NCBI GenBank assembly: GCA_016712375.1
Contig: JADJRE010000022.1
Span: 1 to 35,708, forward strand
Direction: 5' to 3'
Length of the DNA: 35,708 nucleotides
Source: Rhodospirillales bacterium
Lineage (GTDB): Bacteria > Pseudomonadota > Alphaproteobacteria > Rhodospirillales > Defluviicoccaceae
A program made the position numbers and the translations under genes. Numbering within the stretch: position 1 is the stretch's first letter; every line of letters begins with the position of its first letter. This document shows positions 16,751-25,093 of this stretch, piece by piece. Below the pieces are notes generated by a model. The model was given only the letters and a program-made list of their open reading frames with translations, was not told the origin of the DNA and searched no databases.

Positions 16751-17345
16751 TTAGTCCTCGGCATCGGCAGTGGTTTCGGTGTTCAGGATGCCAGCCACTT
16801 CGGGCGGCGCGTCGGTGCGCCGGCCGTAGCGCTGATGGTAGTAGCCGATGGCGAAGCGGCCCTGGTCGCCAACGGAGAGATTGCGGGGTAAGCTGGTGCC
16901 GAGCCCGTCCATGATTGCGCCGATCTCCTTCTCGAACCATCCGGCCAACCTCGCTTTGTCGCTCTTGCGAAGTTTCGCCAGATGGTGGCCGGTGGTACGC
17001 AGCAGGATCGGAAACACGGTGCCGGGCGTTGCCGAAGCCGCGCCGTAGAAGCGGTCACGGATTGACGCGTTTACGGAATCCAGCGCCTCCCGTTGGATGC
17101 GTTCGAGGACAGCGAACAGGCGGCCCAGCCGATAGCCTGGGTTGGGTTCGTGGACGTCGAGGCTCACGGGAACACTCTCCTTTCGGTCGAATTTTCGGTC
17201 CGCGCGGACCAGGCAGGCTTTGAGGATCGCCGCACGCATCCCGTTCAGGTCACGGTCGGCGCGGCAGCGCGTGATGACAGAGGTGAACAACGTCTCAGGG
17301 TAGCGGGTACCGGACAGGATCGACCGCATCACCTCGCCGCCCAGG
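16751..17345 (-). pseudogene. cas8c: cas8c (csd1), C-terminal part, cut by IS21
   Basis: The minus strand reads NLGGEVMRSILSGTRYPETL at the IS21 edge, then TSVITRCRADRDLNGMRAAI, NPGYRLGRLFAVLERIQREA, TTGHHLAKLRKSDKAR and RFAIGYYHQRYGRR near the end. This is the C-terminal half of type I-C Cas8c, the large subunit that recognises the PAM and recruits Cas3. It has no natural start; the upstream part continues at 19968-20517 beyond the IS21. A product starting at the internal ATG (17332) could exist as a 193-aa C-terminal small-subunit-like piece, since I-C systems are known to make a Cas11-like protein from within cas8c. Confidence 0.93.
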
Positions 17346-17352
17346 TTAGGCG
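17346..17352. repeat. IS21 target duplication, left copy
   Basis: TTAGGCG directly before the IS21 left end is repeated at 19968-19974 directly after its right end. Removing the element and one copy restores the cas8c reading frame (IPPN then LGGEVMRS). Confidence 0.9.
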
Positions 17353-17465
17353 TGTGTAGGGCGGTGACAAATTAGGCCACGTAGCGGCGGCGGTTGGTGC
17401 TGCCGCGCCGGAGCAAAATCCGGCCAGTGGTTAGGCTGTCTCCTTTGTCAGGGGGGCGGCCGGGG

Positions 17466-18965
17466 ATGTTTGCCGTGGAAGTCTACGCCGCCGTTCGGCA
17501 TTTTGTTTTCATTGAGGGTAACAGCCGGCGCGAGGCGGCGCGGGTTTTCGGGCTGAGCCGTGAGACGGTTTCGAAGATGTGCCGGTTCTCGTTGCCGCCC
17601 GGCTACACGCGAACGAAGCCGGTGAAAAAGCCGAAGCTTGGGGCGCTTCTGCCGGTGATCGACGCCATTCTCGAGGCCGACGGGACGGCGCCTTCGAAGC
17701 AGCGGCATTCTGCCAAGCGGATCTTCGAGCGGCTGCGCGACGAGCACGGCTATGCCGGCGGTGTGACGGTGGTGAGGGACTACGTCCGGGTCGCTCGCGC
17801 CAAAGGCCGGGAGACCTTCGTGCCGCTGGCGCATCCCCCCGGGCACGCGCAGGTCGACTTCGGCGAGGCCATTGGCGTGATCGGCGGCGTCCGGCAGAAG
17901 ATCCACTTCTTCTGCATGGACGTGCCACAGTCGGACGCGCCGTTCGTGAAGGCCTACCCGGCGGAGACGACGGAAGCGTTTCTCGACGGTCATGTGTCGG
18001 CGTTCGGCTTCTTTGGCGGCGTGCCATTGTCGGTGCTTTACGACAACACGACGATCGCGGTGGCGAAGATCTGCGGCGACGGCAGGCGGGAGCGGACCCG
18101 GGCCTTCACCGAGCTGCAAAGCCACTACCTGTTCCGCGACCGTTTTGGCCGTCCCGGCAAGGGCAACGACAAGGGCAAGGTCGAGGGGCTGGTGAAGTAT
18201 GCCCGATTGAACTTCATGACGCCGATCCCCCAGGCGGCAAGCTTCGACGATCTCAATGCCATGCTGCAAGAGCGCTCCCGGCGCCGACAGGGCGAACGCG
18301 CCGGTCGCCACAGCGAGACCATCGGCGAGCGTCTCGTCGCCGACCTGGAGTCCTTTCGGGATCTGCCCGCCGTGCCGCTGGAGGCGTGCGAGAAGCGGGC
18401 GGCGCGGGTCTCGTCAACCGCCCTGGTCCGCTACCGCTGCAACGACTACTCGGTGCCGACGGCATACGGCTTCCGGGATGTTGTGGTGAAGGGCTTCGTC
18501 GACGAGGTGGTGATCCTGTGTGCCGGCGAGCAGATCGCCCGACATCGCCGCGCCTACGGCACCGGGACCTTCGTGTTCGACCCGCTGCACTACCTCGCGC
18601 TGATCGAGACGAAGCCAAATGCCCTGGACCAGGCGGCGGCGCTGAAAGACTGGGATCTGCCGGAGGCGTTCCAGCACCTGCGCCATCTCCTCGAAGCGCG
18701 CATGGGCAACCGCGGCAGGCGGGAGTTCATCCAGGTCCTGCGGCTGATGGAGGCGATCCCGATGGAGATCGTGGCGAGCGCGGTCACCGAAGCGATCCGG
18801 CTCGGCGCCATCGGCTTTGATGCGGTCAAGCAGATCGCGCTGGCGCGCATCGAGCGGCGACCGGCCCGGCTCGACCTGACGGCCTATCCACATCTGCCGA
18901 GAACGGACGTCAGGATGACGACGGCGGCCGACTACGCCGTTCTCGTTCCCGGGACAGCGGCATGA
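17466..18965 (+). CDS. istA: IS21 transposase IstA
   Basis: Protein of 499 aa when begun at MFAVEVYAAVRHFVFIEGN (17466), which has an N-terminal helix-turn-helix (SRREAARVFGLSRETVSKMC). The DDE catalytic core is intact: Asp in AQVDFGEAIG, Asp in SVLYDNTTIAV and Glu in KGKVEGLVKYARLNF. It performs strand transfer for the element. It overlaps istB by 4 bases (ATGA). A longer start at 17394 lacks a better ribosome site. It appears functional. Confidence 0.93.
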   Translation: MFAVEVYAAVRHFVFIEGNSRREAARVFGLSRETVSKMCRFSLPPGYTRTKPVKKPKLGALLPVIDAILEADGTAPSKQRHSAKRIFERLRDEHGYAGGVTVVRDYVRVARAKGRETFVPLAHPPGHAQVDFGEAIGVIGGVRQKIHFFCMDVPQSDAPFVKAYPAETTEAFLDGHVSAFGFFGGVPLSVLYDNTTIAVAKICGDGRRERTRAFTELQSHYLFRDRFGRPGKGNDKGKVEGLVKYARLNFMTPIPQAASFDDLNAMLQERSRRRQGERAGRHSETIGERLVADLESFRDLPAVPLEACEKRAARVSSTALVRYRCNDYSVPTAYGFRDVVVKGFVDEVVILCAGEQIARHRRAYGTGTFVFDPLHYLALIETKPNALDQAAALKDWDLPEAFQHLRHLLEARMGNRGRREFIQVLRLMEAIPMEIVASAVTEAIRLGAIGFDAVKQIALARIERRPARLDLTAYPHLPRTDVRMTTAADYAVLVPGTAA

Positions 18966-19842
18966 CCGGCAAGGCGGGCGTCGAGGCGATACCGGCGGGA
19001 ACGACGAGCGGCACCCCGCAGGTTCTGCTGGCGCATCACCTCAAGCAAGCGAAGCTGCCGACCATTCTGCGGGAGTACGACAAGGTCGCGCGCGAATGCG
19101 CCGGCGACGGCGTCGATCATCCCCGCTACCTGCTGCGCCTGGTGGAGCTGGAGCTGATCGACCGGGAACGCCGAATGGTCGAGCGGCGGATCAAGGCGGC
19201 ACGCTTCCCGGCGGTCAAAAGCCTCGACACCTTCGACTTCACCGCCATTCCGAGCCTCAACAAGATGCTGGTGCTCGAGCTCGCTCGATGCGAGTTCGTC
19301 CTGCGCCGCGAGAACGTCATCGCGCTCGGCAATTCCGGCACCGGCAAGACGCATGCAGCCCCTGGCTCTCGGTCTTGCCGCCTGCCAGAAGGGGTTCAGC
19401 GTCGCCTTCACCACCGCCGCCGCCCTCGTGCATCAGCTGATGGAAGCGCGCGACGAACGACGGCTTCTGAAGCTGCAGCGTGATCTGCAGGCGGTGAAGC
19501 TCCTGATCATCGACGAACTCGGTTACGTGCCGCTGTCCCCGACCGGGGCGGAACTTCTGTTCGAGGTGTTCTCCCAGCGCTACGAGCGCGGCTCGACCCT
19601 CGTCACGTCCAATCTGCCGTTCGAGGACTGGACCTCGGTGCTGGGATCGGAACGGCTCACCGGCGCGCTGCTCGACCGGCTGACCCACCACGTCCATATC
19701 CTCACCATGAACGGCGACAGCTACCGCCTGAAGCAATCCGCCGGACGCCGTCGTCCCGCCACCCCGGCCGATCGGGCGGAGCAAAACCAGGCCACCGCCG
19801 ACACCGTCAATCCCGGAGACCGGCGAAATCGGCAAGCCCTGA
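18962..19842 (+). pseudogene. istB: IS21 helper ATPase IstB, split by frameshifts
   Basis: The first frame (TPQVLLAHHLKQAKLPTILR through GNSGTGKTHAA) contains the Walker A motif. An extra C in GCAGCCCC near 19357 shifts the frame; the remainder (LALGLAACQKGFSVAFTTAA, then KLLIIDELGYVPLSPTGAEL with Walker B) is open from 19353. A second extra C near 19812 (AATCCCGGAG) carries the frame past the natural stop (ETGEIGKP) at 19840-19842. IstB is an AAA+ protein that selects targets and activates IstA. The same extra bases are present in the relic copy at 1-1037, so they are unlikely to be random read errors. Confidence 0.85.
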
Positions 19843-19862
19843 TCCTCGAGGCAAACCGACGA

Positions 19863-19896
19863 CACAGCAAGGGGCCCGATCGGGCCCCTTGCTGTG
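19863..19896 (+). terminator. Perfect 34-bp hairpin at the end of istB
   Basis: The stretch reads CACAGCAAGGGGCCCGAT and then its exact reverse complement. The 17-bp stem with almost no loop would be a strong structure, though it lacks a T run. It lies just after istB in this IS21 copy. The relic copy has the same hairpin with compensating base changes, split between the window end and start. Confidence 0.75.
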
Positions 19897-19967
19897 CTGC
19901 GCCGCTTTCGCCCAAATGGCCTGCTTTTACTCCGCCACAGTGGCCCGGAATTGCTCCGCCGTTGACA

Positions 19968-20517
19968 TTAGGCGGGATGTTTTCGGCCTTGCGCTGCGCA
20001 GCCGTCTCGTAAAGCAGCCGCCAGATGGCAGGTGCGCGCTTCCAGGGAAGCGGCTCGATCGCCAGATCCTGCCAGTGCTGATGAAACCGCTCGGCGAGCT
20101 TGCCCAGCGTGTTCACGTGCCAGAAGCGCACAGAGAGGCGCGCGGCGTTGGGGGCGAGGCCGAGGACGAACAGTCGGGTCCCTTCGTCGAGCCTCGGGTC
20201 GACCTCGCGCAGCGGCCGCCCCTGCGCCACCTGCTCCAGGACTACCCGGACACGGGCCTGCTGCAGCGCGTCCAGCGTCTCTTCCGGCGGCGGATCGGCG
20301 AACCAGCCCAGGGCCTCCTCGGCCGCACTTGCGGCCTCGTCCTTGCCGGACCGGGCCTCCGCCCAGAAGAGGGTGGTGGCATCGGCGATCTGCAGGCGCT
20401 GGCGGTTCTGTTCGCCCCCTCGCAGCAGGTGGTTCAGCGCCGTCGCGTAGGCGAAGGCGGCTCGTTCCGAGACGGGCGCGTTCAGCCCCTGCTCCTTGCC
20501 GAAGGAGGTGAACGCTG
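19968..20517 (-). pseudogene. cas8c: cas8c (csd1), middle part, fused to cas3
   Basis: Read from 20517 on the minus strand: FTSFGKEQGLNAPVSERAAF, AYATALNHLLRGGEQNRQRL, IADATTLFWAEA, then RFWHVNTLGKLAERFHQHWQ, LAIEPLPWKRAPAIWRLLYE and AENIPPN at the IS21 edge. These are the conserved central blocks of type I-C Cas8c. The first 200 or so residues are absent, and the segment is joined directly to the truncated cas3, with no cas5c between. Together with 16751-17345 it forms the remaining Cas8c, minus its N-terminus and interrupted by IS21. Confidence 0.93.
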
Positions 20518-22320
20518 CCTGATCTCGAGCGGCGCCTTCGCGCCGGCGGCGCGGAAGATGGCGACGACACTCTCCTCCATCGGGCGCCGGCCCTCGCGGT
20601 TGCAGCGCCCCGCCGCCTGGGCGATCGAGTCGAGTCCCGCCTCGGCGCGGAAGACGCAGGGAAAGTCCACATCCACCCCGGCCTCGACGAGGGACGTGGA
20701 GACGACCCGGCAGGGTCGGCCGTTCGTCAGGTCGTCCCGGATTCCGGCGAGCACCCGCGTCCTGTGGGCTGCGAACATCCAGGTGGACAGGTGTCCCGCG
20801 CCCGGCTCTCCGCGCAGAGCCTCAAACAGCGCCCTAGCGTGGCCCCGCGTGTTGACGATGCAGAGCACTTGTTCGCGGTCCCTCAGCATCGAGGCGAGCA
20901 CGTCATCGCCGAGTTCGCCCAGTCTCTCGAAGCGCACCCGGCTCAGCCGGCGGAACAAAGCGTCGCGCTGCGTCTTCGGCACGATGGCTCGCACGTCGCG
21001 CAGTCCGCCCTTGAAGCTGGCGTCGGGCGGCCGTTCGGGGTGGTCCTCGATCGCCGGCTGCGTCGCGGTGCACAGCACGAGCGTGGTCCCGTAGTTGCGG
21101 GCGAGTTCGTCGATCGCGGCGATGCAGGGCCGCAGCAGGGGCAGCGGCAGCGTCTGCGCCTCGTCGAGGATGACGACGCTGCGGGCGATGTTGTGCAGCT
21201 TGCGGCAGCGGGACGGCGCCGCCGCGAACAGGCTCTCGAAGAACTGCACCGCGGTGGTCGCGACGACCGGCGCGTCCCAGTTTTCCATCGCCAGCTTGAG
21301 CTTCCCAGCTGCCTCGGGTCCGCCCTCGCCGCCTTCGCGCTTACGTTCCTTCGATATGGCGTCGTCGGTGAAGGCGCTGTGATGCTCCAGAACCGCGCCC
21401 CCATATGGTGCCAGCGCTCTTCGGAAGGCGCCCGCGTTCTGCTCAATGACGCTGGTGAACGGGGCCACGTAGATCACCCGGTCGAGCTGCCAGCGCACGG
21501 CATGGTCAAGCGCGAAGGCCAGGCCCGACAGGGTCTTGCCGCCACCGGTCGGCACCGTCAGCGAGAACAGCCCCGGCGCGAGCGCGGCTGCGGCACGACA
21601 GGCTTCAAGGACATCGGCCCGAGCTGTATCGACCTCGGACGTGCGGCCGGCGAAGCCGGCTAGGTGCCCGTCGAGTGCCGCCTTGAGCTGTGCAAGCGAC
21701 GGCCATCCGCCACGCGGCGGCGGGCCGCTATCGATCGCCGCGAACCAGGCTTCGGTGTCCAGGTAGTCGGCATCGACGAGGCACGAGAACAGCATCCGTA
21801 CCAAGAACGCCAGCTGAAAGCCGCATCGCTGGTTCGCGATGGCTGGGTTCGAATATTTCTTGATTGGCAACGAGTCGAGCCGCTGTGGCAGCGTGATCTC
21901 GCTCTGCCAAGCGGACTCGAGAGCCGGGAGATCGCTGCCGAGAGTCTGCTTCAGCCTTTCATCGAGCGAAGTGCGCTCGCCAAAGCCGCGACCGTCGGCA
22001 AGGCCTGCATGATGGCCCGCGATCGCCGCCGCGATCAACCGGCCGATTGGGTGTCGACCGGTCCTGTAGCGGTTCTCTGCAATAATTGCCCCGGCAGTCG
22101 AGTGATCGACCCGACGTGGCGCCCCCTTCAGCCTCGCCTGGAACGGCGACGAGTACTTGCCGACGTCGTGCAGCAAGCCTGCTGCGCGTCCCATCGATTC
22201 TGCACCAAACTGCTTCGCCCAGATCCCCGCCTGTTCGCCGACCGCGCCTAGGTGATCGCACAAAAGATGCCATTGCTCTGCAGGCAAGCGTTCGTGCGAA
22301 TGCGCGTACCATTCCCCCAT
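20482..22320 (-). pseudogene. cas3: CRISPR helicase-nuclease Cas3, truncated at the C-terminus
   Basis: Open frame of 612 aa. The HD nuclease is complete (LLHDVGK with His51-Asp52, DHSTAG, GHHAG near 103). The helicase follows with PTGGGKT (257-263), ILDEAQ (386-389), LCTATQP (about 417), STSLVEAGVDVDF (541-553) and QAAGRCNREG (568-577). Authentic sequence ends at about residue 602 (APLEIRQ); the last ten residues are cas8c read in the wrong frame. Normal I-C Cas3 is roughly 100-200 aa longer, so the C-terminal domain is lost. Cas3 degrades target DNA once recruited by Cas8c. All listed motifs remain, so some nuclease or helicase activity is possible, but interference is not expected. Confidence 0.93.
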
Positions 22321-22381
22321 GACACCCCCGTGCGTCGGTCTCTCTTTAGCATACTCCGATAGGGTAACCCGCAGGGAAGAT

Positions 22382-22712
22382 TCAGACGCGGCGATCTTCC
22401 TGAGCCAAGGATGAGAAGTTCCGGATCGTCACGGCGCGGTCGGGAAAGACGGCGCGGATCTCGAGGTCGCCACCCATGGCCCTGGATGAAGCGGCGCAAG
22501 GTGCTGACGAACACGTCGGTACGCTTCTCGATCTTGGAGATCTCCGCCTGCTGAACGCCGAGAGCGTCGGCGAGGGTGGACTGGGTGAGCGAGAGCGCCT
22601 GGCGCAGCTCGGCCAGATCCATTTCCTCGCGCAAGGCCGCTTTCTTCGCCTCGATGCGCTCGCGCCGTTCGCACGAGAAGTCCTGCGTCAGCTCCGAGAA
22701 TTTCCTGGCCAT
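22382..22712 (-). pseudogene. XRE-family HigA-like antitoxin/regulator, frameshifted
   Basis: Starts MARKFSELTQDFSCERRERI, continues with AKKAALREEMDLAELRQALS and a helix-turn-helix (LTQSTLADALGVQQAEISKI, EKRTDVFVSTLRRFIQ). An extra G near 22478 moves the frame; in the correct frame the end reads MGGDLEIRAVFPDRAVTIRN and then FSSLAQEDRRV with a stop at 22382. The protein would be about 110 aa, the normal size for this antitoxin family, which pairs with RelE-like toxins. It sits just upstream of cas3 on the same strand. The shift could be a read error in a G run. Confidence 0.8.
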
Positions 22713-22715
22713 GGG

Positions 22716-22790
22716 TCACTTCTCCAGCGTCTTGAGATGCTCGGCGTAGTTGTCCGCCGCGGCGCCCGGGCGATGTGTCCCGCCGGCAAG
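22716..22790 (-). pseudogene. Possible toxin C-terminal stub upstream of the XRE gene
   Basis: The minus strand ends a frame with AADNYAEHLKTLEK and a stop 4 bases before the antitoxin start, the normal distance for a toxin gene placed first. The tail resembles the last helix of RelE/ParE-type toxins, but only about 15 residues are readable and the rest is lost. Treat as tentative. Confidence 0.3.
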
Positions 22791-22874
22791 TGCCGGCTGC
22801 CGAGAGCTCCCTCTGGAAGGCCGTTGTTTAAGGCCGCTTACCTTGGCACCTACGCTATTTAATAAAAATGGCCG

Positions 22875-22903
22875 TTGCTTAATTAAGCCCCATCTCGCAT
22901 AAC
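22875..22903 (+). promoter_or_regulatory. Candidate promoter for fic
   Basis: TTGCTT (22875-22880) and CATAAC (22898-22903) are 17 bases apart, a good sigma-70-type pair. The expected start of transcription would lie within about 5 bases of the fic ATG, giving an almost leaderless message; no clear ribosome site is seen there. Confidence 0.4.
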
Positions 22904-22914
22904 CTAACCTCGGC

Positions 22915-24051
22915 ATGCCCGAGACGGCCGGATACCCTCGCCTGGGACGATTTGTGGAGACGCCTGTCGGCGGCGAAATCGTCCGCGCGTTCGTCCCGCC
23001 GCCGTTGCCGCCCGATCCGCCGATCGATGTCCTCGACCTGCTGGAACGGTTGAGCGTTGCGGAGCGGGCCGTCGGGCGTCTCGACGGCATCACGATGCTG
23101 CTGCCGCGCCAAGAGCTCTTCCTTTACATGTACGTGCGCAAGGAGGCCGTCCTCTCCTCGCAGATCGAAGGCACCCAGTCCACCCTCTCCGACCTTCTCC
23201 GCTTCGAGACCGAAGCGCAGGCCGGGCAGCCGATCGACGATATTCGCGAGGTGTCGAACTACGTCGATGCGATGATGTACGGGTTGGAGCGACTGGAACA
23301 GCTTCCGCTGTCGTTGCGGCTGATCCGCGAGCTGCACGCCCGTCTGCTGCGGAGCGGGCGCGGCGGGACGAAAAGCCCGGGCGAGTTTCGCCGCTCGCAG
23401 AATTGGATCGGCGGAACCCGGCCGGGCAACGCGCTGTTCGTGCCACCGCCGGTGACGGAACTCGACGGTTGCCTGGGCGCGCTTGAAACCTTCCTGCACG
23501 AGGACGCCTCGCGGCTTCCGGCGCTGATCAAGGCCGGGCTGCTGCATGTCCAGTTCGAGACGATCCATCCTTTCCTCGACGGCAACGGGCGCATCGGCCG
23601 CCTGCTGGTGACGCTGTACCTCTGCGTTCGCGGCGTTCTTCGCCAACCGCTGCTCTATCTCAGCCTCTACCTGAAGACCCACCGCGCCGAATACTACCGC
23701 CTGCTGCAGGAGGTGCGCGAGCACGGCGCCTGGGAAGCCTGGCTCGAGTTCTTCCTCACCGGCGTTGCCGACACGGCCAATCAGGCGTTCGACGCGGCGA
23801 CGCGCATCGTCGAGTTGTTCAAGGAGGAACGCGAGCGCATCAGGGCGGACAGCCAACGCGCCGGCTCGGCGCTGCGCATCCACGACCTGCTGCAGCAGAG
23901 CCCCTATCTCACCGCCAACCTGCTAGTCGAACGCACCGGCCTGTCCGCGCCCACCATCAACGCAGCACTCGCCGACCTTCAGCGCCTGGGCGTGGTCGAA
24001 GAGGTTACCGGACGCCGGCGTGGGCGCGTTTTGGCTACCGGCGTTATCTAG
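22915..24051 (+). CDS. Fic family adenylyltransferase with autoinhibitory helix
   Basis: Protein of 378 aa. The Fic motif HPFLDGNGRIGR at 218-229 is complete, with catalytic His218. The inhibitory motif SSQIEG at 81-86 fits the class II pattern (S/T)xxxE(G/N), in which Glu85 blocks ATP. The C-terminus (SALRIHDLLQQSPYLTANLL, TGLSAPTINAALADLQRLG) is a winged helix, so it may also bind DNA. Such proteins transfer AMP to protein targets; the target here is unknown. The N-terminal region (PLPPDPPIDVLDLLERL) is the usual Fic/DUF4172-like stretch. Intact, with promoter-like boxes immediately upstream. It may act alone as a stress or toxin-like enzyme. Confidence 0.92.
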   Translation: MPETAGYPRLGRFVETPVGGEIVRAFVPPPLPPDPPIDVLDLLERLSVAERAVGRLDGITMLLPRQELFLYMYVRKEAVLSSQIEGTQSTLSDLLRFETEAQAGQPIDDIREVSNYVDAMMYGLERLEQLPLSLRLIRELHARLLRSGRGGTKSPGEFRRSQNWIGGTRPGNALFVPPPVTELDGCLGALETFLHEDASRLPALIKAGLLHVQFETIHPFLDGNGRIGRLLVTLYLCVRGVLRQPLLYLSLYLKTHRAEYYRLLQEVREHGAWEAWLEFFLTGVADTANQAFDAATRIVELFKEERERIRADSQRAGSALRIHDLLQQSPYLTANLLVERTGLSAPTINAALADLQRLGVVEEVTGRRRGRVLATGVI

Positions 24052-24922
24052 CGATCCTCGGCGAAGGCACGGATCCCCTTCCCTCGGCGGGCGGCGTGGT
24101 GTGACATCAACGCGGGACGTGATTTCAGCAAGCCGCATAAGGGCGAATCGAGTCCTTGAGCCCCGGTCGGCTCCTCGCCTCCGCGGGGATAGACCTTATG
24201 CTTGATACTGTTGAGCGCGACCACGGCCTTTTCCCGCCGGTGTCCGTGGTCCGGTTGATTTCCCGGCGTTGCGGCGGTTTGGTTCGATCCGGCGAAGGCT
24301 TATCATTGCCTCAGGGTTCCATAGTACTGACTATATTCCTAGCAATGCTCAATGGTGAGAGCAGGAGCGATGGGCATAGCAGGAGCTTCTACCCGCGCCC
24401 TTACGCGAAGATAGTGCCCCTGCCAGCCCGTTCGCGTGCGGTTATGCTCAATGGAGCCGAGCCGTCGCTTAGGGCAGGACAATCGCACGCGCTTGCGTTG
24501 CCCCTTGCTCGCTTCTTATCGGCCGGTGTATGCGCGCCGACCGCCTGGACTTGGGCACCGAGCTTCAGCAGCACCCTTCCGGTGTATTCCAGGCTACCCC
24601 ACGGTCCGGGTAAACACGACATGCGCGCCGCGGAATTTCGACCACCACGCATGTGCTCGTGTTCATATTGTGCCGATGTTGCCTTTGTCAACCGCTGAGC
24701 CCAGAGATGTGGTAGCAGCCACAAATTATGCTATCAGGAGGTCCCTCGCTCAGGGGATGATTGGGCTCATGTGCTTCTGTCGGTTTATGTTTGTCCACGG
24801 TTAGACAAGCATGAGCTACTAGATATGGCGGAGTGGTCCTCGGTCGGGTCTCTCGGGAAGACGCGGCGGTTGATCGGCGGCATGGCTTGGTCCTTTTGTG
24901 ATGCAAAAATCGCAATTTTAGT
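24052..24922. other. Long stretch without a recognisable gene
   Basis: Open frames exist on both strands (for example about 180 codons on the plus strand from 24156), but none has a good ribosome site or family resemblance, and the amino acid mix looks random. The words ATGCTCAATGG at 24344 and 24444 recur. The region has no inverted repeats or IS ends that I can see, apart from the IS6 end that begins at 24923. It is probably decayed inserted DNA. Confidence 0.5.
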
Positions 24923-25093
24923 GGCTCTGTTGCAAAAATCCGCGGGGTGGGGATGTTTGGTGCCGGCGCAGGATCGAGGCTGTGGGCGGCGGGACCGAGG
25001 CGTCCTTCGTCAACCGGCTGTTCGGCGTCTATGCCTGAAAGCCGAACCAGGAGTGGGTGACGCTCGCCCCGTCATAATCTTTGCAACGGAGCC
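24923..25093 (+). mobile_element. Internally deleted IS6-family element, 171 bp
   Basis: Both ends are present: GGCTCTGTTGCAAA at 24923-24936 and TTTGCAACGGAGCC at 25080-25093, inverted repeats with one mismatch. Between them only the transposase C-terminus is left (EAVGGGTEASFVNRLFGVYA and stop at 25038). It therefore resembles a miniature element that could move if an IS6 transposase were present. No 8-bp target duplication flanks it (ATTTTAGT and CTGAAGCG), suggesting deletion or recombination. Its right end cuts the MmeI-like gene. Confidence 0.8.

Larger units (their letters stand above)
17353..19967 (+). mobile_element. IS21-family insertion sequence inside cas8c
   Basis: Element of 2615 bp with ends TGTGTAGGG and GTTGACA, so it starts TGT and ends ACA. 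It is flanked by the 7-bp duplication TTAGGCG, within the size IS21 elements make. It carries istA and istB in the usual overlapping order and a hairpin terminator at its right end. Because both duplications are perfect, the insertion is recent compared with the relic copy at the window ends, although istB appears frameshifted. Confidence 0.95.

Noticed and set aside
17579..18820. 413-codon plus-strand frame inside istA
   Set aside because: Alternate frame of IstA with Arg/Gly-rich low-complexity content.
20764..21663. Long plus-strand open frame opposite cas3
   Set aside because: It is the antisense of a clear Cas3 helicase in GC-rich DNA and has no motif or ribosome site.
22879..23883. 334-codon minus-strand open frame opposite fic
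   Set aside because: The Fic protein on the plus strand has complete motifs; the antisense frame is a GC-bias shadow.
24156..24698. 180-codon plus-strand open frame
   Set aside because: No ribosome site, no family resemblance, and amino acid composition looks random.
24826..24900. Possible tRNA-like stretch (GGCGGAGTGGTCCTCGG)
   Set aside because: The start recalls a tRNA D-arm, but no acceptor or T-arm pairing follows.
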